NCBI GenBank assembly: GCA_023437715.1 | Contig: JAEZFK010000028.1 | Location: forward strand, 1 to 64,000 | DNA: 64,000 nucleotides | Direction of reading: 5' to 3' | DNA from: Bacillota bacterium | GTDB lineage: Bacteria; Bacillota; Clostridia; Lachnospirales; Lachnospiraceae | Shown here: positions 34,481 to 43,712 of the stretch, in pieces | Layout: every line of letters begins with the position of its first letter | How positions within the stretch are numbered: position 1 is the stretch's first letter | The notes under the pieces: model-generated | What the model saw: only the letters and a program-made list of their open reading frames with translations | What the model was told of the DNA's origin: nothing | The model's database searches: none | Program-made: the position numbers and the translations under genes

Positions 34481-34503
34481 TCTTTCTGTTCCTCCTAATA
34501 CCA

Positions 34504-35283
34504 TTACACTTTCACCAACTCATACACCTGGTATTCTTTTTCAAAAACGTATCCCAGTTTTTCCGCCAGCCCGGCAGAAGAAACATTATTGGCATCCCAG
34601 CTTGGATAAATCCCCTGTTCCAGACAGGATAAAATGAATTTGGCGCTGCAGGCCAAAGCAAGCCCCTGACGCTTATATTCTTTCCTTGTAGCTACCTCCA
34701 TCTGGGTCATCCCCTGGCTGATTCCATATGCAGAACAGCCGGAAACCATGCGCTGTCCGTCAAAGGCGGCAAAGCCCATCCCATCCTGCTCAAAGGCTTC
34801 CGGGGACTCAAAATTCGAGCAGAAATTCCTGCTCCATTCCTCTTTCAGGGCCAGATGATAAATTCGTTTGTTCATTTTAAGGAGCCGGATTCCTGAAGGA
34901 AGATTTTTCACATAGGATTTAAGCGCATCCTCGGAAAAATCATTCCGGTCCTTTCTCATGGCATATCGGGACAATATCCTGAATTCACCGGCAAAGTTTT
35001 CTTCCAGCCACTCCGCCCAGCGCACGTCGGCAGGTACGATAAAGCCATGGCCGCACTGTTTGAAAAGCAGCTCTTTCAGTTCCATGGCCTGTTCCCCTTT
35101 CGGGCATATGCCGAACAAGTATGCAAAATCTCCCAGAAGAATCAGACAGAACCCGGGATTTTCAAGCTCCGGAACCCAAACCCTGCCCATGCGGCCTTCC
35201 ACGGCTCCGCGGGGTACGACTGCATCCGCACCGCTGCACATCTGTCCGATAACCTGTCTTTTTTCCTTACCCAGTTCAATCAT
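34504..35283 (-). CDS. GNAT family N-acetyltransferase
   Basis: About 259 residues. The C-terminal half has the GNAT acetyl-CoA motif (MEVATRKEYKRQGLALACSAKFILSC, split as VATRKEYKRQGLALACSA and KFILSC) and ends with NVSSAGLAEKLGYVFEKEY. The N-terminal half fits the PF12746-type GNAT family. GGAAGGAGG precedes the ATG at 35283. Substrate unknown. Confidence 0.85.
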   Translation of the reverse strand: MIELGKEKRQVIGQMCSGADAVVPRGAVEGRMGRVWVPELENPGFCLILLGDFAYLFGICPKGEQAMELKELLFKQCGHGFIVPADVRWAEWLEENFAGEFRILSRYAMRKDRNDFSEDALKSYVKNLPSGIRLLKMNKRIYHLALKEEWSRNFCSNFESPEAFEQDGMGFAAFDGQRMVSGCSAYGISQGMTQMEVATRKEYKRQGLALACSAKFILSCLEQGIYPSWDANNVSSAGLAEKLGYVFEKEYQVYELVKV

Positions 35284-35414
35284 AAGAATCCTCCTTCCGA
35301 CCGTGTCAAGAGTGCGCATCCTTAGCGGAGCGTTTCTTAATATATCAAAAAATTCCAGAAGAATTTCCCAATATATAAAAAGGACTGTCCCTGTTAGAGA
35401 CCTAGTATATCACA

Positions 35415-36059
35415 CTATACCAAATTCTGCAAATCAAAAATCGTTTCCGCCAGAACATCCGCTCCGGCCTCCTTAAGCTCCTCTTTGCTCCCATATCCAT
35501 ACAATACCCCGATTGAGTCAATTCCAACCTCTTTTGCTCCAAGAATATCATGCTTTCTGTCTCCGATCATGACCACTTTATCCAGATCAGTGATATGGTT
35601 CTCCTCCAGCACATAGCGGATCACATCCCCTTTCTTCACCCGTATTTCTCCCAGATCAGAGCCGCCCATAAAGGTAAAGAAAGAATCTAAATCAAAATGC
35701 TTTAAAATTTCCTTAACAAACACCTCCGGCTTTGAGGACGCTACATAAAGCTTTTTGTCCCCCTGGCTCAAAGCCTTTAATACCTCTCTCGTCCCGTCAA
35801 AGACAACATTTTCATACAGTCCTTTAGCGGAAAAGTACTCCCGGTAAATCAAAATCGCTTTATTCGCATCCTCCTCACTGAATCCGTAATACTCCATAAA
35901 GCTGTCCTTTAAAGGCGGTCCGATAAAGCAGCAAAGCTCATCCAGATCCTTTACCTCGATTCCAAAGGCATTCAAAGCGTATTGGACCGATTTTGTGATT
36001 CCCTCCTTAGGGTCCGTAAGTGTCCCATCCAAGTCAAACAATAAATATTCTTTCTTCAT
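35415..36059 (-). CDS. HAD family hydrolase (phosphoglycolate phosphatase-like)
   Basis: About 214 residues with HAD motif I LFDLDGTLTD, a helical cap (about 15-80), motif II (VASSKPE), motif III Lys (VKKGDVIRYVL) and motif IV MIGDRKHDILGAKEVG. Related to Gph and pyrophosphatase PpaX; exact substrate not clear. ATG at 36059 preferred because of the AGGAAAGAG upstream. Confidence 0.88.
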   Translation of the reverse strand: MKKEYLLFDLDGTLTDPKEGITKSVQYALNAFGIEVKDLDELCCFIGPPLKDSFMEYYGFSEEDANKAILIYREYFSAKGLYENVVFDGTREVLKALSQGDKKLYVASSKPEVFVKEILKHFDLDSFFTFMGGSDLGEIRVKKGDVIRYVLEENHITDLDKVVMIGDRKHDILGAKEVGIDSIGVLYGYGSKEELKEAGADVLAETIFDLQNLV

Positions 36060-36088
36060 CTTTTTCTCTTTCCTATTCATGTTTTATA

Positions 36089-36133
36089 TCCAAAAAACAG
36101 AGACGAAAAAGGCTGTTCCTTTTTCGTCTCTAT
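36089..36133 (-). terminator. Terminator of pckA
   Basis: AGAGACGAAAAAGG pairs with CCTTTTTCGTCTCT around CTGTT/AACAG, followed on the minus strand by GTTTTTTGG. It lies 8 bases after the pckA stop. Confidence 0.88.
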
Positions 36134-36140
36134 GGAATTT

Positions 36141-37832
36141 TTACTGAAGTTCATCAACGACCTTCTGGATGGCCTCTAAAGCATCATCCGGAAGCTTGTC
36201 ATAGCCTTCCTTTGCGGTGGCAATCTTTGAAACGAAGTTAACCCTGTCCTGCATGCGGGCTTTCAGCTGTTCCACATAGGAAGCATCCTCAAGGTTTGGA
36301 ACAAAGCCTTCCCACTCAAAGATTTCAATGTCGGAGAAAGGTCCCCATGGCTTAAAGTCCGCCCTTTTTTCTATAATGGCTTCCAGAATGCCCAGAGTAT
36401 CCTTCGGCTGAACCTTCTTACCCATAAAATCTCCGGTGTTGATGATATAGCAGTCCACATTCTTCTCTTCCACCAGCTTTTTGAACTTCTCGTAATCGTT
36501 GACCAGAGGATAGGTCCGGAAAGGATTTGCATAAGGCACCACGACAAGGGCATTGGGATCAACGCCTGCCGCAAGCCTCTCCGCAGAGGATCTCTTTGTT
36601 GCAAGGGTGGCGCCCATAACCGAAGCTAAGGAAGCGCCTTTCAGCTTAACTACCGGCGGAATGGTAGGATCTTTCATAATCCAGAAAATGGAGTTTACAG
36701 GCTCGTTGATTTTATCCACACGGTTCGGGGACCACAGCTTTGACTTGATGGCCCGTCCGTTGCCGTTTCTGATATCTTCCGTCACCAGCTGAATCTTTCC
36801 GTTCTCGTCCATGGTGCAGGAGCAGTTCTGGGCGCTTAAAAGGTACTTATTGTCCTCACAGCCTGTGGGATAATCCTGTGTCTTGTCAAAGTATGTAGGC
36901 TCAATTGCCACAGAGGCGCAGGTATCTGTATTGATAATAAAGGCGTCATCATGAAGAACGGTAACATCATATTTTCCGCCGTGCTTTGCGTGGGTAATGG
37001 TAGATTTTCCTGATCCTGATAATCCAAATACGGAAGCAACGTACTTGGAGCCGTCAGACAAGGTGTATTCCTTCTGTCCGCCGTGGCAGGAAGCATACCC
37101 GTTGCGGTTTGCAAGAGCCCATACCATGGTGAGAGTTCCTTTTTTGTGTTCTCCAAAGTACCTCATGCCTAAAATAGCCGCACAGTTCTGATCCGTGTTA
37201 AAGTAACACAGACATTTTGGATCGCTTAAGCAGGATAAGTCCACGCCCGGACGGTCGGAGCCGTTCCACTGCGGGTCGGAGAAAATGTAGATGTCAGGTT
37301 CTTTTCCATCGCCTACCGGCTTGGACTGCCTGTACATCTTAACGTATTCGTCAGACATGTACTGGAAGTTCAGCATCCAGTTATAAAGAATATTTTCCTC
37401 GCCTTCCGGAATAAGGAGATGTGCCTTTACCATGAATTCAGGATCAAGCCCTGCATAAACCTCTGCATGGTACATAGTTTTCCAGCGCGTTTCATAAACA
37501 GCATCCATGACCACCTTATCAAGAGCGCCGCAGTTTACACCAGGCTCTCCTGCGATCCTTCTTGCGGCCGCATAACGTCCGGTGATCGCACCGTCGTTGA
37601 ATAAAAGCACTTTGGCGTCTTTATCCAGACCGAATTCTTCGCCTCTATATACCGGCATGTCCGTAACAACGGTTCCCGGGGAGTTCTTGGCTAATTCATA
37701 TGCCTCTCTAAGCGTATTAACTTTGATAACGTTGTTTCCATAAAACGGCGCCTCAATGATCGATCTTGTCGTCGCAAAACCAGGTTTGTCTTTTCCAATT
37801 TCATAAATCGGAAAATAAGCTTTCGTTGACAT
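36141..37832 (-). CDS. pckA: Phosphoenolpyruvate carboxykinase (ATP)
   Basis: 563 residues. Interconverts oxaloacetate and PEP with ATP. The P-loop FGLSGSGKSTITHAKHGG, the metal/substrate loop VLHDDAFIINTDTC, and YGNNVIKVNTL and RRIAGEPG near the N-terminus are recognisable. In fermenting clostridia it often works in the anaplerotic direction. A GGAGG lies before the ATG at 37832. Single-gene unit with its own terminator. Confidence 0.92.
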   Translation of the reverse strand: MSTKAYFPIYEIGKDKPGFATTRSIIEAPFYGNNVIKVNTLREAYELAKNSPGTVVTDMPVYRGEEFGLDKDAKVLLFNDGAITGRYAAARRIAGEPGVNCGALDKVVMDAVYETRWKTMYHAEVYAGLDPEFMVKAHLLIPEGEENILYNWMLNFQYMSDEYVKMYRQSKPVGDGKEPDIYIFSDPQWNGSDRPGVDLSCLSDPKCLCYFNTDQNCAAILGMRYFGEHKKGTLTMVWALANRNGYASCHGGQKEYTLSDGSKYVASVFGLSGSGKSTITHAKHGGKYDVTVLHDDAFIINTDTCASVAIEPTYFDKTQDYPTGCEDNKYLLSAQNCSCTMDENGKIQLVTEDIRNGNGRAIKSKLWSPNRVDKINEPVNSIFWIMKDPTIPPVVKLKGASLASVMGATLATKRSSAERLAAGVDPNALVVVPYANPFRTYPLVNDYEKFKKLVEEKNVDCYIINTGDFMGKKVQPKDTLGILEAIIEKRADFKPWGPFSDIEIFEWEGFVPNLEDASYVEQLKARMQDRVNFVSKIATAKEGYDKLPDDALEAIQKVVDELQ

Positions 37833-38040
37833 ATAAAATCCTCCTTATTAAAATCCAAATTTGTTACTATTATCTCATTTTAGAAAGGAAAAGTCAATAA
37901 TTTTTGCCGATTTTTTCCAATGTAATACATATATTTGGTATACATAATTTATTATATGCATAATTTGTAGAAAAACGGCGAATTTCTCCCTGCATTCATC
38001 ATGTAAATGCTCATCTGTCCGGTAACTGTTTTTCATTATC

Positions 38041-38087
38041 AAAAATCCGGCATGAATTTATATCTGATATAGATTCACGCCGGATTT
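38041..38087 (-). terminator. Second hairpin terminator downstream of the P-type ATPase gene
   Basis: AAAATCCGGCGTGAAT pairs with ATTCATGCCGGATTTT around a palindromic loop, with A/T runs at both ends. Confidence 0.7.
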
Positions 38088-38108
38088 TCCGGTTATAACA
38101 AAGTCATT

Positions 38109-38150
38109 TTTTATATAATCAGGATTTTCCTCTGAAATTCCCTGATTATA
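38109..38150 (-). terminator. Terminator of the P-type ATPase gene
   Basis: TATAATCAGGGA pairs with TCCTGATTATA and is followed on the minus strand by TAAAAAATG. It begins about 14 bases after the ATPase stop. Confidence 0.65.
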
Positions 38151-38163
38151 TTTTTTATTTTAC

Positions 38164-40815
38164 TCAGGAAAGCTGGGCCTTTTTATCAGAACGTCTCTGA
38201 AAAAATTTCACGGTTTCCACAATCGGGATAACTACTACACCAAGGCCCATGGCTACCAGGTACTCCATCAGAGAAATGTTTTCGAACTGGAATGCTTCCG
38301 CTAAAGGCGGGATGAAGATAACCGCTGTGGTCAGCAGGAAAGATGCGGCGATGGCCCCGTATAAATACTTATTGTGATGCTTGATCTGGAAAATGGAATA
38401 GCGCCTGCTCCTCATATTCAGGGAGTGGAACATTTCCGCCATGGAAAGGGTCAAAAACGCCATGGTCATGCCGTCAGGGCTTTCCGCAATCTCAAATACT
38501 CCTGATTCCATATAGTGTCCGATAAAGTATGCCAGAACCGTAACAACCGTAACCATGATTCCCTGCCAGATAACATCGGCTCCAAGGCCTCTGGCAAAGA
38601 TTCCTTCCCTGGAATCCCTGGGAGGACGGCTCATGGTATCTGATTCTTCTTTTTCCATGCCCAAAGCGACGGCCGGGAAAGTATCCGTGATTAAGTTGAT
38701 CCACAGCAAATGAACCGGCTTTAAAATCGTAAAGCCCAGCAAGGTGGATATGAAGATGGAAAGCACCTCGGAAAGATTGGAGGACAGCAAAAACTGAATA
38801 GCTTTCCGTATATTGTCATAAATTCTCCGGCCCTCTTCCACCGCATGGACGATGGTTGCAAAGTTGTCATCTGCTAGAACCATATCAGCCACATTCTTGG
38901 TCACATCGGTTCCCGTAATTCCCATGCCGATACCGATATTGGCCGTCTTTATGGACGGTGCGTCATTGACGCCGTCGCCGGTCATGGCAACGATCATACC
39001 CTTGTTCTGCCATGCCTTTACGATACGGACCTTATGCTCCGGCTGTACCCGGGCGTAAACAGAGTATTTTCCGATTTCCTCATTGAGCTGCTCATCGCTT
39101 AATTCATTGAGCTCCGCTCCTGTCAGGGCCTCTGAGGAATCCTTGATGATGCCCAGCTGCTTTGCGATGGCCACAGCCGTATCCTTATGGTCCCCGGTAA
39201 TCATGACTGTGCGGATGCCTGCCGCCTTGCACTCTTCAATAGCAGGCGTAACCTCCGGCCGGATAGGATCGATCATTCCGGTAAGGCCTACAAAGCAAAG
39301 CTCCTTTTCCAGAGCTTCCGGAGACAGTTCTTCCGGCATCTGCTCCAGGCGCTTAAATGCACCGGCCAGAACGCGGAGAGCCTGATCTGCAAGGGCCTTG
39401 TTGGCCTTTGTGATCTCTTCCCGCATTTTCTCAGTCATGGGCTGCCGGGATTCACCGTCCCAATAGAACGAACAGCGGGAAAGGAGCACATCAGGGGCGC
39501 CTTTCGTATACTGCTCAAAGCTTCCGTTTTCCATTTGGTGAATGGTGCTCATAAGCTTTCTGCCTGAATCAAAGGGAGCTTCTCCCATGCGGGGAGTTGT
39601 TTTTTCAGCTTCTCCCTTTGTAATGCCCAGCTTATAGGCGTAATTAACCAGAGCGGCTTCTGTAGGTTCTCCCTCCGCCACATTGGAATCATTTAAATTG
39701 GCGTCATTGCAAAGAGCCATAACCCGGCCTAAAAGCGGCTCATCCTTGCAGAAGCTGTCAACCACGGTCATCTTATTCTGTGTCAGGGTTCCTGTTTTAT
39801 CAGAGCAGATTACATTGGTACAGCCTAAGGTTTCCACCGCTGTCAGCTTTCGGATAACGGCATTTCTTTTGGACATGTTGGTCACGCCTATGGAAAGCAC
39901 AATGGTCACAACAGCTGCCAGACCTTCCGGGATAGCGGCTACAGCCAGGGATACTGCTACCATAAAGGTCTCAAGAACCCCTTCCCCTGTGATCTCCGGG
40001 TAAAGGCGGAATATATCAAACAAAAAGATGACGACACAGATTCCGAGAACAAGCACGCTCAAGGTTTTGCTCAACTGGTTCAGCTTCATCTGAAGAGGTG
40101 TGGCATTTTCCTGAGCCTGGGTGATGGCGTCGGCGATCTTTCCCATTTCCGTATCCATGCCGGTTGCGGTAACTACGGCGCTTCCCCGGCCATAGACAAC
40201 GGTACTGCCCATGTACACCATGTTTCTGCGGTCTCCTAAGGAAATATCCTTCTGATCGCCCAGATTTAAAACGTTGATAATCTTATCCACAGGAACGCTC
40301 TCTCCCGTAAGGGCTGCTTCCTCCACTTTCATGCTGGCGCTTTCCAGTATTCTGGCGTCTGCCGGAATGGAATCACCGGCTTCCAGCAGGATAACGTCAC
40401 CGACCACCAGGTCCTCGCTTTTCACCACCTGGACCTTTCCGTCCCGTTTCACCCTGGAAGTAGCTGCAGAAATGGCCTGCAGAGCCTCGATGGCTTTTTC
40501 CGCCTTGCTCTCCTGATATACGCCCAGCAGGGAATTGATGATAACTACAGCCAGAATAATGATAACATCGGCAAATGATTCGTGGGAATAGACAGCAGTC
40601 ACACCGGAAATAATGGCGGCCGCTATGAGGATAAGGACCATGGGGTCCTTTAACTGGTTTAGAAAACGGACAAGCAGAGAGTCCTTTTCAGCCTCTTTCA
40701 ACTTGTTTTTGCCGTTTTTCTCCAGCCGCTGTGCAGCTTCCTGTTCTGAAAGCCCTTCCGCATCCGTCTTCAGACCTTTTAGGATTTCCTCCGACGTTTG
40801 TAAATATTCTTTCAT
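38164..40815 (-). CDS. Cation-transporting P-type ATPase (Ca2+/Mn2+ type, P2)
   Basis: 883 residues, close to the usual length of bacterial SERCA/PMR1-like pumps. The N-terminal cation-ATPase domain, actuator motif LTGESVPV, phosphorylation motif CSDKTGTLTQNK, nucleotide-binding KGAPDVLL, hinge MTGDGVNDAPSIK and membrane helices with PEGLAAV (ion-binding M4) are intact. GGAGG lies 6 bases before the ATG. A yybP-ykoY riboswitch and terminator stand in the leader, indicating Mn2+-responsive expression. The pump may therefore export Mn2+ as well as Ca2+. Confidence 0.93.
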   Translation of the reverse strand: MKEYLQTSEEILKGLKTDAEGLSEQEAAQRLEKNGKNKLKEAEKDSLLVRFLNQLKDPMVLILIAAAIISGVTAVYSHESFADVIIILAVVIINSLLGVYQESKAEKAIEALQAISAATSRVKRDGKVQVVKSEDLVVGDVILLEAGDSIPADARILESASMKVEEAALTGESVPVDKIINVLNLGDQKDISLGDRRNMVYMGSTVVYGRGSAVVTATGMDTEMGKIADAITQAQENATPLQMKLNQLSKTLSVLVLGICVVIFLFDIFRLYPEITGEGVLETFMVAVSLAVAAIPEGLAAVVTIVLSIGVTNMSKRNAVIRKLTAVETLGCTNVICSDKTGTLTQNKMTVVDSFCKDEPLLGRVMALCNDANLNDSNVAEGEPTEAALVNYAYKLGITKGEAEKTTPRMGEAPFDSGRKLMSTIHQMENGSFEQYTKGAPDVLLSRCSFYWDGESRQPMTEKMREEITKANKALADQALRVLAGAFKRLEQMPEELSPEALEKELCFVGLTGMIDPIRPEVTPAIEECKAAGIRTVMITGDHKDTAVAIAKQLGIIKDSSEALTGAELNELSDEQLNEEIGKYSVYARVQPEHKVRIVKAWQNKGMIVAMTGDGVNDAPSIKTANIGIGMGITGTDVTKNVADMVLADDNFATIVHAVEEGRRIYDNIRKAIQFLLSSNLSEVLSIFISTLLGFTILKPVHLLWINLITDTFPAVALGMEKEESDTMSRPPRDSREGIFARGLGADVIWQGIMVTVVTVLAYFIGHYMESGVFEIAESPDGMTMAFLTLSMAEMFHSLNMRSRRYSIFQIKHHNKYLYGAIAASFLLTTAVIFIPPLAEAFQFENISLMEYLVAMGLGVVVIPIVETVKFFQRRSDKKAQLS

Positions 40816-40839
40816 AAATACCCTCCTTAGAAATAAAAA

Positions 40840-40860
40840 AAGTCAAGCATGTACTTGACC
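40840..40860 (-). repeat. Second hairpin in the ATPase leader
   Basis: GTCAAGTACATGCTTGAC is a near-perfect 18-base palindrome followed by a T-run on the minus strand. It lies between the riboswitch terminator and the ATPase ribosome site and looks like a second small terminator. Confidence 0.6.
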
Positions 40861-40870
40861 TTTTTGGTAT

Positions 40871-40909
40871 AAAAAAAGACTCAAGTACAGTATCACTGTA
40901 CATGAGTCT
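40871..40909 (-). terminator. Riboswitch expression-platform terminator
   Basis: AGACTCATGTACAGT pairs with ACTGTACTTGAGTCT and is followed by seven T residues on the minus strand, directly downstream of the yybP-ykoY aptamer. Confidence 0.88.
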
Positions 40910-40913
40910 CATA

Positions 40914-41003
40914 TTTTAAGATAAGCCAGGCGGAAAGAACCGCCAGGGTTGTTGACTTACCACGCGTTTTCAACCGCGCTAATTACTCCCTCATATAGCT
41001 TTA
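40914..41003 (-). promoter_or_regulatory. yybP-ykoY (manganese) riboswitch
   Basis: On the minus strand the aptamer reads AGGGAGTAATTAGCGCGG, a CGCG/CGCG hairpin, then GTCAACAACC, a CTGGCGG/CCGCC hairpin and GGCTTATCTT. These are the conserved landmarks of the Mn2+-sensing yybP-ykoY motif. Members often stand before P-type cation ATPases, as here. Mn2+ binding would favour read-through of the downstream terminator. Confidence 0.8.
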
Positions 41004-41162
41004 TGAATATAACATGATCTGGGGGAAATGTCAATAAAAAATTGTCCGGACATGCCATGGCTGAATAGTAACCCGCATATTTCTCTTGCAAGTTTCCCGT
41101 AAAATGTATATATTAATAAGTGTCTTGGATTATGTATACAAAATATAGAAAGAAGGCTGACA

Positions 41163-42131
41163 ATGATTCATATTTCACAGGACGGCACCGGAGATTTTTG
41201 CACCATTACAGAGGCCCTGGCTTCCCTGGAACCGGATGGCGCTTCCCCTCAGGTCCTTTACATCCACAAAGGCTTTTATGAAGAGCAGATTACCGTAAAA
41301 ATTCCCTGCATAACCTTTATAGGAGAATCTGCCGAGGACACCATCCTCTCCTACGGCCTCTATGCCCGCATGGTCATGGAAGACGGCAGCAGCCGGGGAA
41401 CCTTCCGCACCTATTCCTGCCTGGTGGACACTCATGATTTTACTGCAAAAAATATCACCTTTCAAAACAGCGCCGGAAAAGGAACTGACGTCGGACAGGC
41501 CCTGGCCCTCTATGCGGACGGAGACCGGCTGCTATTTGAAAACTGCCGCTTTCTGGGCGGTCAGGATACTCTTTTTACCGGCCCTCTTCCGCCAAAGGAA
41601 ATCGAGAAAAACGGATTTCTTGGGCCAAAGCAGTTCGCTCCCCGGATCAACGGACGGCAGCTCTATAAGAACTGTTACCTGGAAGGGGATATTGATTTTA
41701 TATTCGGCAGCGCTACCGCTTATTTTGAGGGCTGCACTTTCTTTTCCAAATACACGGGGAAAGAGATCAGCAGCTATGTGACCGCCGCTTCCACACCCGA
41801 AGGCCAGGAATACGGCTATGTCATGGAAAACTGCCGGTTTGAGAGCAACTGTCCCCCGGACAGCGCCTACTTAGGCCGCCCCTGGAGGGAGTATGCCAAA
41901 ACCGTGCTGATAAACTGCTATATCGGTGATCATATCTGCAAGGAGGGCTGGCATGACTGGAACAAGGAAGCCGCCCATGACCACGCCTTTTACGGCGAGT
42001 ACGGAAGCTACGGCCCCGGAGCCGTCATGGAAAGGCGGCCGGACTGGATCCGGCGTCTTGCAAAGGAGGATCTGCAAAACTACACGAAAAAAGCGGTCCT
42101 GCAAGGCGAAGACGGCTGGAGACCGGAATAA
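41163..42131 (+). CDS. Pectinesterase family protein (CE8), no signal peptide
   Basis: 322 residues with a beta-helix and the CE8 motifs GQDTLFTG (catalytic Gln/Asp), GDIDFIFGSA (catalytic Asp) and YLGRPWREY (Arg). It removes methyl groups from polygalacturonate. It starts directly with HISQDGTGDFCTITEAL and has no signal peptide, so it should act in the cytoplasm on imported oligogalacturonides. GAAGG lies before the ATG. Monocistronic, ending at a shared terminator. Confidence 0.92.
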   Translation: MIHISQDGTGDFCTITEALASLEPDGASPQVLYIHKGFYEEQITVKIPCITFIGESAEDTILSYGLYARMVMEDGSSRGTFRTYSCLVDTHDFTAKNITFQNSAGKGTDVGQALALYADGDRLLFENCRFLGGQDTLFTGPLPPKEIEKNGFLGPKQFAPRINGRQLYKNCYLEGDIDFIFGSATAYFEGCTFFSKYTGKEISSYVTAASTPEGQEYGYVMENCRFESNCPPDSAYLGRPWREYAKTVLINCYIGDHICKEGWHDWNKEAAHDHAFYGEYGSYGPGAVMERRPDWIRRLAKEDLQNYTKKAVLQGEDGWRPE

Positions 42132-42205
42132 AGGGCAGACAAAGCAGAAGCCCGCGCCGGAATACGCTTATTTAACAGCCATAAATAAAATATATAATAG
42201 ATATA

Positions 42206-42257
42206 TAAAACCGGAAGCCTGCACATAACAGAAAGGGCAGGCTTCCGGTTTTCTTTT
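42206..42257. terminator. Shared terminator between pectinesterase and YhcH-like genes
   Basis: AACCGGAAGCCTGC pairs with GCAGGCTTCCGGTT, with T-runs in both directions. The two genes converge here. Confidence 0.9.
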
Positions 42258-42259
42258 TA

Positions 42260-42724
42260 TTAAACTTCTTTGATCTTCACAACCACCTTTTTAATCGGGG
42301 CCGGTTCTCCGGCAGCCGCTTTGGGCTTGTGTCCATCCCAAGGATTAAAAATCATATATTCCCCCGCCTTTGCAACCACCCTCAGGCCAGGATTCTCATT
42401 GTCGAAAAATACGACATCTTTTTCTTTGTCATATGGTACTTTTACCGCCAGTTCATCGACCGGTGCATAGGTCATGGTTTCGCTTCCGGACACCACATAC
42501 TGGATATCCGTATAATCATGGTGAGCTTCGTATTTCGCTTCCTCCCATGGAATTGTGGTATATTCCTGTACATTGGCAAAAACATTTTTGCCGTCAATCT
42601 CATATTTTCCCGGCGCCAGATTCTCCAAATCAGTGTTCTTAAGGAAGTCAACTGCTTTGGCATATCTTCCCTCCACTCCGAGATTCCTGTAAAAGTCAAG
42701 GTTTTTTGCTGAATCAAAAATCAT
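42260..42724 (-). CDS. YhcH/YjgK/YiaL (EbgC) family protein
   Basis: 154 residues with a cupin-like fold and the conserved EAHHDYTDIQYVVSG and FNPWDGHKPKAA metal-binding segments. Family members are linked to sialic acid use (YhcH) or are the small subunit of Ebg beta-galactosidase. Role here is unknown. GAGAG precedes the ATG. Lone gene between a terminator and the cell-wall hydrolase gene. Confidence 0.9.
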   Translation of the reverse strand: MIFDSAKNLDFYRNLGVEGRYAKAVDFLKNTDLENLAPGKYEIDGKNVFANVQEYTTIPWEEAKYEAHHDYTDIQYVVSGSETMTYAPVDELAVKVPYDKEKDVVFFDNENPGLRVVAKAGEYMIFNPWDGHKPKAAAGEPAPIKKVVVKIKEV

Positions 42725-42827
42725 ATTTCTGCTCTCCTTTTATGTATAGTATACTTTCGCAGCAGACCAACAGGCGCCTGCCGGATAGATATAGTATACA
42801 CCTAAAGCAGAATATTCTACAATGTTT

Positions 42828-43712
42828 TTATTTAAAAAATTCATGATTCCCATGTTGGAACAGATAGGTTAGATGAGAATCAAACCAGCTTACGGCGCCT
42901 CTCCTTGAACCTCCCCGGTTCATAAAATATAAGGCTCCGTTGGAATAATCCTCCCCCGCAAGGGCCCGGTCCACGCACCGTTTGGTATCCTCCGTAACTT
43001 TCACCGAATCAATGGAACCATTGGATACCGGTGAAAACTGGGACGGCTCATAAACCACTCCCCGAACCGTGCTGGGGAAAGTTCCGCTTCTGACGCGGTT
43101 TAAAATTACATTTGCCACAAGAATCTTGCCCTCATCGTCGCAAATGCCTGCCTCCGCCTGTACAATCCGCAGAAGGACCTGGTAATCGTCCTGAGATACC
43201 GACATGGCATGAAGCGCCTTTTCCTCCTCGGCTTTCCTGGCCGCTTCCTCCGCCGCCTTTTTCGCTTCCTCTTCCGCCCTTTTTGCTTCTTCCTCTGCCT
43301 GGCGTTTGGCCTCCTCCGCCTGGCGTTTTGCCTCTTCTTCCATGGCTATCTGGGCATTTATGCGTTCTGCCTGATCATGGGCTTCTTCTTCTAATTCCTG
43401 TTTTTCTATGACCTCTTTTTCCAGGAAATCTCCGGCTAACTGCTGTGCCTGCATCCTGTTTTCGGTACTTACCGCTGTTTCATCAACAGCTTCCTCATCC
43501 GCAGCATCTTCCAGTGCCAGCGTCTCTGCGAATGCCGTCAGGGCATTCCTGCCTCCGCTGCCAAAGCCCGCCGATGTAAACGCCACGACCGTAATGACTG
43601 CCGCTCCCGCCATGAATACTGCGGAGGAACGATACATCTTCTTTGTGACCTTTACGGTGAACCCTCTGAAAAATTGACAAATCTGCTGAAGGATAGAGCG
43701 CAGTGTAAGCAT
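42828..43712 (-). CDS. Cell wall hydrolase, SleB-like (Hydrolase_2)
   Basis: About 294 residues. N-terminal transmembrane anchor (about 26-50), a Glu/Ala/Lys-rich coiled coil of repeated EEAKRQAEEAK-type units (about 125-175) and a C-terminal SleB/CwlJ-type domain (LLRIVQAEAGICDDEGKILVANVILNRV, split as LLRIVQAEAGICDDEGK and VANVILNRV; GALYFMNRG). The AEAGI glutamate is the expected catalytic residue. The family are lytic transglycosylases acting on spore cortex or vegetative wall; with a coiled coil and anchor a wall-remodelling role is likely. GAGGAG lies 7 bases before the ATG at 43712. Confidence 0.88.
   Translation of the reverse strand: MLTLRSILQQICQFFRGFTVKVTKKMYRSSAVFMAGAAVITVVAFTSAGFGSGGRNALTAFAETLALEDAADEEAVDETAVSTENRMQAQQLAGDFLEKEVIEKQELEEEAHDQAERINAQIAMEEEAKRQAEEAKRQAEEEAKRAEEEAKKAAEEAARKAEEEKALHAMSVSQDDYQVLLRIVQAEAGICDDEGKILVANVILNRVRSGTFPSTVRGVVYEPSQFSPVSNGSIDSVKVTEDTKRCVDRALAGEDYSNGALYFMNRGGSRRGAVSWFDSHLTYLFQHGNHEFFK

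Larger units (their letters stand above)
37833..38163. other. Intergenic region with two hairpins after the P-type ATPase gene
   Basis: About 330 bases. It holds the pckA promoter region (AT-rich, 37840-37980), a 20-bp-class hairpin with arms AAATCCGGC and GCCGGATTT around 38041-38087, and a second one at 38109-38150 (see terminator entry). No ORF seen. Confidence 0.6.
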
